Shown here: positions 34,936 to 42,170 of the stretch, piece after piece
How positions within the stretch are numbered: position 1 is the first letter of the stretch
How the letters are laid out: each line of letters opens with the position of its first letter
Assembly: GCF_008330945.1 (NCBI RefSeq)
Contig: NZ_CP043489.1
Location: 4,227,501-4,291,500, forward strand
Length of the DNA stretch: 64,000 nucleotides
Direction of reading: 5' to 3'
Source: Labrys sp. KNU-23
Lineage (GTDB): Bacteria > Pseudomonadota > Alphaproteobacteria > Rhizobiales > Labraceae
The notes under the pieces: generated by a model
What the model saw: the letters and a program-made list of their open reading frames with translations, nothing else
Databases searched by the model: none
Told to the model about the DNA's origin: nothing
Made by a program: the position numbers and the translations under genes

Positions 34936-36351
34936 ATGAGCATCGCGGTACCGGCAAGACCCACCGATGGCGGGCGTCCCGAAAAGCGCCCCTGGGGGAG
35001 GGCGCTTCTCTGGCTCGCAGGGCTCGGCATCTTCTTCTATTCGAGCTACGGCCTCGCCAATTATCTGGCCGACCGGCGCGCCTTCGTGCCGTCCATCGTG
35101 TTCGGCTGGGAACGCGGCATGCCGTTCCTGCCCTGGACGATTGTTCCCTATTGGTCGGTCAACCTGTTCTATGCCGCTTCGCTGTTCGTCTGCACCAGCC
35201 GGGTGGAGCTGGGCACGCTGGGCCGCCGGTTGCTGACCGCGCAGGTCATCGCGGTCGCCTGCTTCCTCGTTTTTCCGCTGCGCTTCAGCTTCGCCAAGCC
35301 CGAGATCGGCGGTGGCCTGCCGGGCTTCATGTTCGATGCCCTGCTGAGCTTCGATAAGCCCTACAACCAGGCGCCCTCGCTGCATATCGCGCTCCTGGTG
35401 ATCCTCTGGGTGCATTATGCCGACCATCTGCCGTCCTGGGCTCGGTGGCTGCTCCACCCCTGGTTCGCCCTGATCGGGCTCTCCGTCCTCACCACCTACC
35501 AGCATCATTTCTTCGACATACCGACCGGCGCCTTGCTCGGCCTGTTCTGCCTCTGGCTGTGGCCGGATGAGAGCCTTTCCCGGGTGCACGGACGTCCAGT
35601 CCGTTCTTCGCTCCCTGCGAGCGTGGTGCTTCCGGGTGCGGACGAGACGTCCGCGCACCCGGGAGGAGAAGTCAAACGCCGAAAGCTCGCCGCTTATTAT
35701 GGTGGAGGAGCCCTTGTTCTCGCGCTCGCCGGCATAGCCCTGGGCGGCTGGGGCCTCTGGCTGTGCTATCCGGCGGCATCGCTTGTCCTCGTCGCCGCCA
35801 ATTATCTCTGGCGCGGCGCGGCCGGCTTCCAGAAACGTGCCGATGGCTCGATGTCGTTGGCGACCCGTCTGCTGTTCGCGCCCTATCAGCTTGGCGCTTT
35901 CCTCAATTCGCGCTGGTGGACACGTCGCGAAAGCGCAGCCGGCGAAGTCCGTCCGGGGGTCTATCTCGGCCGTATCCCCTCGCGCTTCGACCGGGCGCCG
36001 GAAAACTATGGCAGTGTCGTCGATCTTGCCGCCGAGCTTCCGGCCTGGCGGGGTATTCCGACGCAGGCCGTGCCGATGCTCGATCTGATCGCGCCGAAGC
36101 CAGCCAGCCTCGTGGTTGCGGCGAAGGCGATTGAAGCGGCGCGTGGACAAGGCAAAGTCCTGGTGTGCTGCGCGCTCGGCTATTCGCGCAGCGCTGCCGC
36201 CGTCACAACCTGGCTACTGGCCAGCGGCGAGGCGAAGACGGTGGACGAGGCCATTGCGATCATACGTGCGATCCGCCCGCGAATCGTGCTGGGGTCGGAT
36301 GCGCGGGCCGCCATCACGGCGGCTGGAAGGGTTGACGGTACCGATGGCTGA
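34936..36351 (+). CDS. ynbD: YnbD-like PAP2-type membrane protein with dual-specificity phosphatase domain
   Basis: 471 residues. The N-terminal half is a multi-helix membrane region with PAP2-like signatures (APSLHIALLV, His150; TYQHHFFDIPTGALLG). The C-terminal half is a cytosolic tyrosine/dual-specificity phosphatase domain with the Cys-x5-Arg loop CALGYSR (Cys412, Arg418). Between them residues 215-243 are encoded by an 87-bp palindromic element and look unrelated to the fold. E. coli YnbD is about 430 residues, so the extra length fits that insertion. It could dephosphorylate a phospholipid intermediate, as PTPMT1 does in mitochondria. The end overlaps the next gene by 8 bases. Confidence 0.85.
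   Translation: MSIAVPARPTDGGRPEKRPWGRALLWLAGLGIFFYSSYGLANYLADRRAFVPSIVFGWERGMPFLPWTIVPYWSVNLFYAASLFVCTSRVELGTLGRRLLTAQVIAVACFLVFPLRFSFAKPEIGGGLPGFMFDALLSFDKPYNQAPSLHIALLVILWVHYADHLPSWARWLLHPWFALIGLSVLTTYQHHFFDIPTGALLGLFCLWLWPDESLSRVHGRPVRSSLPASVVLPGADETSAHPGGEVKRRKLAAYYGGGALVLALAGIALGGWGLWLCYPAASLVLVAANYLWRGAAGFQKRADGSMSLATRLLFAPYQLGAFLNSRWWTRRESAAGEVRPGVYLGRIPSRFDRAPENYGSVVDLAAELPAWRGIPTQAVPMLDLIAPKPASLVVAAKAIEAARGQGKVLVCCALGYSRSAAAVTTWLLASGEAKTVDEAIAIIRAIRPRIVLGSDARAAITAAGRVDGTDG
35578..35664 (+). repeat. 87-bp palindromic element inserted in frame in ynbD
   Basis: Terminal inverted repeats of 19 bp (35578-35596 and 35646-35664) match at 18 positions. The element is exactly 29 codons long and starts on a codon boundary, so the frame is kept. 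It contains a further internal hairpin and encodes a Ser/Pro/Gly/Val-rich linker. Confidence 0.8.
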
Positions 36352-36787
36352 GGCACAGGAAAATCCGGCGGTGATTGCCGCCATCGCCGCGGCCTATCTG
36401 CGGCAGGGCAGGGTGCTCGACCGGGTCTCGCGAGGGCTGACATTGCTCGGTGTCGGCGGCATCCTGGCCGGTACATATGCGTCGGCGCCGCTGTCGGTCA
36501 CCGCGCCCGTGCTGCTTGTCCTGCTCTTTGGGCTGGTGCAGAGCTATTTCGCCCTGCGCGCGGGTTTCGATGCCGAGATATTCGGCCATCTCGCCGGCAA
36601 TGCTTTCAGCACCACCAATTTCGATGGAGCCATGAAGCGCCTCGGCCTGTTCGCGCAAGATCGCCCGCCGCGACCGATGTCCGAGCGGGCCCGCGGCGCC
36701 ATGGCCCTGGTGCGCCGCCAGGCGATCTTCCTGGCCTTGCAGGTTTTGTGTTTGCTGGCCCTGCCATTGCTCGGGGTTGTGCTGTGA
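36344..36787 (+). CDS. Hypothetical membrane protein in the lipid cluster
   Basis: 147 residues that I do not recognise. Two hydrophobic segments lie in the first half (LTLLGVGGILAGTYA; VTAPVLLVLLFGLVQSYFAL), a polar middle part reads GFDAEIFGHLAGNAF and STTNFDGAMKRLGLF, and a C-terminal helix ends LCLLALPLLGVVL. It overlaps the ynbD end by 8 bases and shares GTGA with the acyltransferase start, so it is tightly built into the operon and probably works with the lipid enzymes. It is not part of E. coli ynbABCD as I recall it. Confidence 0.75.
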   Translation: MAEAQENPAVIAAIAAAYLRQGRVLDRVSRGLTLLGVGGILAGTYASAPLSVTAPVLLVLLFGLVQSYFALRAGFDAEIFGHLAGNAFSTTNFDGAMKRLGLFAQDRPPRPMSERARGAMALVRRQAIFLALQVLCLLALPLLGVVL

Positions 36788-37449
36788 GTGACACGGTGGT
36801 GCGGGATGGCCGCTCCCTGCTCGGCCGGCTGGTAGGCATTGCCACCATCGGTTTTGCCCGGCTCGTCACCGGTGTGCGTGGCAACTGGCAAGGTTGCCTG
36901 CCGGCGCGTAAGCCGCGCGTCTATTTTGCCAACCATGCCAGCCATGGCGATTTCATCCTGGTCTGGACGGTCTTCCCGGGTGTCCTGCGCTCGGCGGCCC
37001 GGCCAGTGGCGGCGCGCGATTATTGGAATGCCGGAGCGCTGCGGCGTTTCCTGGCCCATGATGTCTTCGACGCCGTGCTGATCGATCGTGAGAGCGCCAC
37101 CCGCAGTGTCGATCCGATCGGCCAGATGGCCTCGGCGCTGGAGGCGGGATCTTCGCTGATCCTGTTTCCGGAGGGGACGCGCAACATGGGCGAGGAGCCG
37201 CTGCTTCCCTTCAAGTCCGGCCTGTTCTGGCTCGCCAAGCGCCAGCCGGAGGTGGAAATGGTACCGGTCTGGATCGAGAACCTCAACCGCGTGATGCCCA
37301 AGGGCGAGTTCCTGCCGGTGCCCTTCCTGTGCACCGTCACCTTCGGAGCACCGCTGCGCCTGGGCCCCGGGGAGGAGAAGCAGGCCTTCCTCGATCGCAG
37401 CCGCGATGCGCTGCTGGCCCTCAAGCCGCATGAGGGGGACGAGGGCTGA
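36784..37449 (+). CDS. PlsC-type 1-acyl-glycerol-3-phosphate acyltransferase-like protein
   Basis: Membrane-bound acyltransferase of 221 residues. The catalytic NHASHGD motif places His51 and Asp56 in the H-x4-D arrangement, and LFPEGTRNMGEEPLLPFKSG supplies the acceptor-phosphate-binding motif. It would add an acyl chain to a lysophosphatidate-like acceptor. The GTG start overlaps the preceding stop (GTGA), and its stop overlaps the ynbB ATG (TGATG). Together with the CdsA-like protein it gives the cluster its own route from lysophosphatidate to a CDP-lipid. Confidence 0.88.
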   Translation: MSDTVVRDGRSLLGRLVGIATIGFARLVTGVRGNWQGCLPARKPRVYFANHASHGDFILVWTVFPGVLRSAARPVAARDYWNAGALRRFLAHDVFDAVLIDRESATRSVDPIGQMASALEAGSSLILFPEGTRNMGEEPLLPFKSGLFWLAKRQPEVEMVPVWIENLNRVMPKGEFLPVPFLCTVTFGAPLRLGPGEEKQAFLDRSRDALLALKPHEGDEG

Positions 37450-38387
37450 TGTTCGAGAACCATACCCTGGCGCTGTTCGGTGGCATCATCACCTTCCTGG
37501 TCCTCGCCTCCCTGGTCGGCTGGCAGCTCGACCGCCGGGCCGGACCGCAGGGCAATGCCGCCATCGACAACCTCAACGCCCGCATCCGCGCCTGGTGGGT
37601 GATGGTGGCGCTGATGGGCGGCGCCTTCCTCCTCGGCAAGGCCGGCGTGATCGCCCTCTTCGCCTTCGCCTCCTTTGCGGCCCTGCGCGAATTCCTGACG
37701 CTGACGCCGACGCGCCGGGCCGATCACCGCACCTTGTTCGCCATGTTCTTCGTGGTGCTGCCGATCCAGTATTATTTGATCTGGATCGAATGGTACGGAC
37801 TCTATTCGATCTTCATTCCCGTCTATGTCTTCCTGCTCCTGCCGATCCTGATCGCGCTGAGGGGCGATACGGCCAAGTTCATGACCCGTGTTGCCGAGAT
37901 GCAATGGGGCGTGATGATCGCGATTTTCTGCCTCTCCCATGTCCCGGCACTGCTGACGCTGGACATTCCCGGCTTCGAGGGCCGCAAGCTGTTGCTGATC
38001 GCCTTCCTGGTCATCGTGGTGCAGATGAGCGACGTGCTGCAATATGTCTGGGGCAAGCTCTTCGGCCGGCACAAGGTGGCGCCGAAATTGTCGCCCTCCA
38101 AGACCTGGGAAGGCCTGGTCGGCGGGGTGGCGAGTGCGACTTTGCTCGGCGCGGGCCTGTGGTGGATCACACCGTTCTCCTTCTGGCAGGCCGGGCTGGT
38201 GGCACTGGTGATCACCTTGATGGGCTTCTTCGGCGGGCTGGTGATGTCGGCGATCAAGCGCGATCGCGGCGTCAAGGATTGGGGGCACCTGATCGAGGGG
38301 CATGGCGGCATGCTCGACCGGCTCGATTCCGTCGTCTTTGCCGCGCCGATCTTCTTCCATGTGGTCCGTTATTGGTGGACTGTATGA
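37449..38387 (+). CDS. ynbB: Phosphatidate cytidylyltransferase (CdsA family), YnbB-like
   Basis: Integral membrane enzyme of 312 residues, expected to make a CDP-diacylglycerol-type lipid from phosphatidate and CTP. The C-terminal CdsA signature is present in parts: SDVLQYVWGKLFGRHKVAP, LSPSKTWEGLVGG, SAIKRDRGVKDWG and HGGMLDRLDSVVFAAP. About seven helices. It matches E. coli YnbB (about 298 residues) and would supply the CDP-lipid that the YnbA-like enzyme uses. Last gene of the cluster, followed by a large palindromic repeat. Confidence 0.9.
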   Translation: MFENHTLALFGGIITFLVLASLVGWQLDRRAGPQGNAAIDNLNARIRAWWVMVALMGGAFLLGKAGVIALFAFASFAALREFLTLTPTRRADHRTLFAMFFVVLPIQYYLIWIEWYGLYSIFIPVYVFLLLPILIALRGDTAKFMTRVAEMQWGVMIAIFCLSHVPALLTLDIPGFEGRKLLLIAFLVIVVQMSDVLQYVWGKLFGRHKVAPKLSPSKTWEGLVGGVASATLLGAGLWWITPFSFWQAGLVALVITLMGFFGGLVMSAIKRDRGVKDWGHLIEGHGGMLDRLDSVVFAAPIFFHVVRYWWTV

Positions 38388-38417
38388 TGCTATGTCTCAT
38401 GAACATTGACTTACATC

Positions 38418-38495
38418 GTCATTGCGGGCGGAGCGAAGCAATCCAGCTGGTGCCGCGTGTGAAAGACTGGATTGCTTCGCTCCGCTCGCAATGAC
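38418..38495 (+). repeat. Large palindromic intergenic repeat after the lipid cluster
   Basis: Two 29-base arms (38418-38446 and 38467-38495) pair with a single G-U position around a 20-base loop; the core is GCGGAGCGAAGCAATCCAG. Related palindromes are common between genes in alphaproteobacteria. Here it could also end the ynb-type transcript. Confidence 0.85.
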
Positions 38496-38537
38496 ACTTT
38501 GCTGCTCCGTACACATTCGTCCCACCAAGGAAGTCCC

Positions 38538-39554
38538 ATGTCCAAGCCTGTCCTGTTCGGAACCTTCAACGGCGCCGATGTGCTCGAGGTCACCCTGCGC
38601 TCCGATGCCGGTGCCGAGGCCCGGATCATCACCTATGGCGGCGTGGTGCGCGATCTCCTGGTGCCCTCGAAGAACGGGCCGCAGCGTGTGGTGCTCGGCT
38701 TCGAGAAGTTCGAGGACTACCCCAAATATTCCCCGCATTTCGGCGCCAATCCTGGCCGGGTCGCCAATCGCATCGGCTTTGGCCGCTTCACCCTTGATGG
38801 CGTGACCTATGATCTCTCCAAGAGCCATGGCGGCCCGCACACGCTGCATGGGGGTGCCACCGGCTTCGGCAAGCGCGTCTGGTCCCTGGTGCAATCAGAC
38901 CAGCGCTCGGCCACGCTGGTGCTGGTCTCCGAGGACGGCGACATGGGCTTCCCCGGCCGCGTGGTGACGACCTGCACCTATCGCCTGCTGGAGCCGGCGA
39001 CGTTGCAGGTGATCTTCACCGCCACCACCGACAAGGCGACGCCGGTCAATCTCGCCCAGCATTCCTATTTCAATCTCGACGGTTCGGCCGATGTGCTCGA
39101 CCATCGCATGCAGATTGACGCCGATTTCTACACGCCCACCGACGCCGACCTCATCCCCACCGGCGAGATTCTTTCGGTCGCGGGTACGCCCTGGGACTTC
39201 CGCCAGGAGCGCACATTGCGGCTGGAGACGCCGGAAGGGCCGTTCAAATATGACGGCAATCTGGTGCTGAGGAGTTCGGGCGTGCTGGCGCGGGCGGCGC
39301 GGACCTGGTCTCCCAAGAGCGGCGTCAGCCTGGAGACCTGGACGACGCAGCCCGGCGTGCAGCTCTACGACGCCGCCAAGCTCGACATCCCGGTCCCGGG
39401 ACTCGGGGGCGCCAAATATGGCGCTTTCGCCGGCTTCTGCCTGGAGACCCAGAACCTGCCGGATGCCGTGAACAAGGCGCATTTCCCGTCCTCGATCGTC
39501 CGGCCCGGCGAGGTCTACGACCACGAGACGCAATATCGCTTCGGACAGGTGTGA
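38538..39554 (+). CDS. galM: Aldose 1-epimerase
   Basis: Mutarotase of 338 residues interconverting alpha and beta anomers of sugars. Landmarks are FGANPGRVANRIGFGRFTLDG (substrate Arg), THLH-type HTLHGGATGFGKRVW (catalytic His), NLAQHSYFNLDG (second catalytic His) and the C-terminal FCLETQNLPDAVN with the catalytic Glu. The ATG at 38538 has AAGGAAG upstream; a longer frame from 38472 begins inside the palindromic repeat. It has no signal peptide and seems monocistronic. Confidence 0.93.
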   Translation: MSKPVLFGTFNGADVLEVTLRSDAGAEARIITYGGVVRDLLVPSKNGPQRVVLGFEKFEDYPKYSPHFGANPGRVANRIGFGRFTLDGVTYDLSKSHGGPHTLHGGATGFGKRVWSLVQSDQRSATLVLVSEDGDMGFPGRVVTTCTYRLLEPATLQVIFTATTDKATPVNLAQHSYFNLDGSADVLDHRMQIDADFYTPTDADLIPTGEILSVAGTPWDFRQERTLRLETPEGPFKYDGNLVLRSSGVLARAARTWSPKSGVSLETWTTQPGVQLYDAAKLDIPVPGLGGAKYGAFAGFCLETQNLPDAVNKAHFPSSIVRPGEVYDHETQYRFGQV

Positions 39555-39576
39555 GCGGGACGGTCCGCATCTTGGG

Positions 39577-40341
39577 TTAGGGCAGCGTGATATCGACGAT
39601 CTCGGTTTCGATCACGCTGCCCGCAAGCTCCACGATACGATAGCCGCATGACGCGCGATCGATCTGAAGCCGGTCGGCCTGCTTGACGATCTGGTAGGAG
39701 ACGGCGGGGGTGCAGAACTGCCGGATGTTTGCCTCGCGCCGCTCATCCGCCATGTGATAGTGGCCGCAGAAGACCGATATGTCGCATTGGCTGCCGATCA
39801 GAAGCGTCTTGAGAGCCTCGCGTTCCCTCAAGGAGGCTCCGGCATGCTCCACCGGCGTGTCGATCGGCAGGATGGGATGATGCAGGAACAGCAGGAGCTG
39901 GCGCGTGTCCTGCAGTTCCTGCGCGAGCCAGCCGAGTTGGTCCTCGTCCACCTGGTTGGCCGATGAATCGAGAAACAGCCATTTCAGCGCCGGATCGCCT
40001 TCGGAAAAGCAGGCCTTGCCCTGAACGGCATGGGTCTGAGCGGAAAGGAAGGGTGAAACCGCGTCATGGTCGTCGTGGTTGCCCAGCACCATTCTCGAGC
40101 TGAAATCGTAGGATCCCAGAATCTCGAAGAAATCGGGGACGGCGCCGCGTGCTCCGATATCGCCGCCGAAGACCACGTCCGATATGTTTCTTGCCGCAAT
40201 GTCGTCGAGGATCCGGCGCAGATGGTCTCGGTGCTCGTCCGGCTCACTGGCATAGCGCATCTTGTCGCTGTCCATCGCACCGCCCATGACCAGCCTTTGC
40301 CCGAGATGGGCGTCGGTGAAATAGGCGAATTTTCTTGTCAT
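39577..40341 (-). CDS. Calcineurin-like metallophosphoesterase
   Basis: 254 residues with the full dimetal set: DAHLG, VFGGDIGA, LGNHDDHD, LHHPILP and CGHYHMADE. The pattern resembles CpdA/Icc-type 3',5'-cyclic nucleotide phosphodiesterases and other cytosolic phosphodiesterases. The actual substrate is open: cyclic nucleotides, glycerophosphodiesters or sugar phosphates are all possible. It is convergent with galM and stands alone; the upstream 200 bases hold a small hairpin (40407-40426) and no gene. Confidence 0.85.
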   Translation of the reverse strand: MTRKFAYFTDAHLGQRLVMGGAMDSDKMRYASEPDEHRDHLRRILDDIAARNISDVVFGGDIGARGAVPDFFEILGSYDFSSRMVLGNHDDHDAVSPFLSAQTHAVQGKACFSEGDPALKWLFLDSSANQVDEDQLGWLAQELQDTRQLLLFLHHPILPIDTPVEHAGASLREREALKTLLIGSQCDISVFCGHYHMADERREANIRQFCTPAVSYQIVKQADRLQIDRASCGYRIVELAGSVIETEIVDITLP

Positions 40342-40554
40342 CCGGGCGGCCCGCCAGTTGCGTGGATTTGTCGCTCCGTTCTAGCGGGCCGTGTCGGCCA
40401 ATGTTTCCACGTGGGCCGAAACGTGGCGCGCTTGATCCTCGCTCTGCCGACAAGGCGATCCGGGCGGAATTCCGATGGCGATGGTGCTGACAGATCGTTG
40501 TCAGCAGTGGTCGGCTAAGGTCCCGGCTTCGACCAGCACAAAGGGACTATGGCC

Positions 40555-40992
40555 ATGACGGGTTTCGAGACATTGTCGGCTTCGATGGTTCCCATGCGCC
40601 TTCTGACCTTTCAGGCCCCTGCAGAGGATGTCGGCCGCATCATGGAGGCGGTGGTTGCCATCGTTCCCTTGACGATGGGGGCCTATGACAGCAATGCCTA
40701 CCAATCAGCGCCCGGGCTCGAGCGTTATCGCCCATTGGAAGGCGCAGCTGCGGGTGCCGAGAGCGAGCTTCGCCAACGCCCCGGCGTGGTGGAGGTCTGT
40801 TTCGAGCTTCCGGATGCACAGGATGTTACGGAGAGGGTGATCGAGGCCGTCTTCCAGGCCCATTCCTACCAGGAGCCGGTGATCCGGCTGCAGACCATCC
40901 TGTCCAGCCGCTCCAAGGGGCTTGATGATAGCAAGAACCCCAATCGCTGGTGGAACAGCACGGGTGACTGGAAGAAAGCGGCCCCGACCTGA
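40555..40992 (+). CDS. YqfO/CutA-like small protein
   Basis: 145 residues. The core (MRLLTFQAPAEDVGRIMEAV; GAYDSNAYQSAPGLERYRPLEG; VVEVCFELPDA; IEAVFQAHSYQEPVIRLQTI) has the order of the ferredoxin-like YqfO/CutA domain found inserted in Nif3 proteins and as stand-alone proteins of unknown function. The C-terminal tail ends with KNPNRWWNSTGDWKKA. I prefer the ATG at 40555, eight bases after AAGGGA; the ATG at 40549 is too close. A metal-related role is known for CutA but is only a guess here. Confidence 0.7.
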   Translation: MTGFETLSASMVPMRLLTFQAPAEDVGRIMEAVVAIVPLTMGAYDSNAYQSAPGLERYRPLEGAAAGAESELRQRPGVVEVCFELPDAQDVTERVIEAVFQAHSYQEPVIRLQTILSSRSKGLDDSKNPNRWWNSTGDWKKAAPT

Positions 40993-41014
40993 TGAAGAGC
41001 GGTAGGGCGACGCT

Positions 41015-42019
41015 TCAAGCCAGGGCGCCTGCCAGGCGGAGCCTGCCCACCTCGATGCCGTTCCAGTTCTTCTGCACCGGTTCGAGGAAGCGCTTCAGTG
41101 CCTGAGCTTCGCTGTCGGATAGCGGCAGCAGCTTGGCGATCACGCCGGCCATCATCAGTTCGGCGGCTCGGGTACCGCCATCATCGCATTTGAGGGCGAT
41201 GCCGTAGCCGAGTTCGGGAAAGGCGGCGCAGAACACGCCCTCGGCGCCTGTCTTCACGAAGACGCGCTCGCCGAAGATCGTCATGATGTCGGTGCAGAAA
41301 CGCTTGGTGCCGGCGACCAGGAAGGGCTCCGCGGCCGCAGCGCGGCGGATGCGGGCGGCGGCCTTCGCCCTTCCGGGGCCGAGATGGATCCCGGTGCCGA
41401 AGCGGGCAAAGCCCCGCGCCACGCCTGCGAGCGGAGCGGCCTGGGTGGGGATGGAGCAGCCGTCGATGCCGACGCCATCGCCGGCAAGGGCGGCTCCGCT
41501 CATCTCGTTGACCGCTCCCATCACCTCGCGCATCACCGGATGCCCGGCCTCGATGTAACCATGCGGATCGCGATCCCCGGCGCAGGCCAGGCAGATGAAA
41601 CCGGCATGCTTGCCCGAGCAATTGTTGTGCAGGGCCGATGGTTCCTCGCCGGCGCGCAGCAGGGCCCAGGCGGCCGGCCGGAAACTCGGCGCGTGAACGC
41701 CGCATTCGAGCGTGCCGACATCGCGGCCGGCCTTGGCCAGCATGGCGGCGGCCGTTTCGACATGGCGCTGTTCGCCGCCATGGGAGGAGACGGCGAGGGC
41801 GATGTCCGCGTCGGTGAGGCCGAGCTTGTCTGCAGCGCCGGATTCCAGCAAAGGCAGGGCCTGGAACGCCTTCACGGCCGAGCGGGGAAAGACGGGTCTG
41901 GCGACATCACCGAGCGCAAGCACGAGGCGGCCTTCGGGATCGCTGACGGCAACGGCGCCGCTATGCCGGCTTTCGACCATACCGCCACGTATGAGTTCAG
42001 CCAGGACGGGATTGGACAT
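41015..42019 (-). CDS. L-asparaginase, Rhizobium etli (AnsA/ReAV) type
   Basis: Hydrolyses L-asparagine to aspartate and ammonia. 334 residues of the Asparaginase_II family, unrelated to the E. coli enzymes. The active-site residues of this type are visible: Ser47 and Lys50 (FPRSAVKAFQ), Cys134, Lys137 and His138 (NNCSGKHAGF), Cys188 (GIDGCSIPTQ) and a further Cys in KRFCTDIM. It has no signal peptide, so it acts in the cytosol. It stands between a convergent YqfO-like gene and a divergent gabD, with 151 bases for the two promoters. Confidence 0.93.
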   Translation of the reverse strand: MSNPVLAELIRGGMVESRHSGAVAVSDPEGRLVLALGDVARPVFPRSAVKAFQALPLLESGAADKLGLTDADIALAVSSHGGEQRHVETAAAMLAKAGRDVGTLECGVHAPSFRPAAWALLRAGEEPSALHNNCSGKHAGFICLACAGDRDPHGYIEAGHPVMREVMGAVNEMSGAALAGDGVGIDGCSIPTQAAPLAGVARGFARFGTGIHLGPGRAKAAARIRRAAAAEPFLVAGTKRFCTDIMTIFGERVFVKTGAEGVFCAAFPELGYGIALKCDDGGTRAAELMMAGVIAKLLPLSDSEAQALKRFLEPVQKNWNGIEVGRLRLAGALA

Positions 42020-42170
42020 CGCGACTTGCTTTCTTTATGTGCAGGCGGGCCTCCATCGCAGGCTTCGCGGGCCGAGGCAACACCCGAATATGTGATCACA
42101 TTTCTACATTGATCCGCGCGCGCCGAACGCCTATCTAAGCGCCAGCGAGAGACATAACGGAGGAAGGCGC

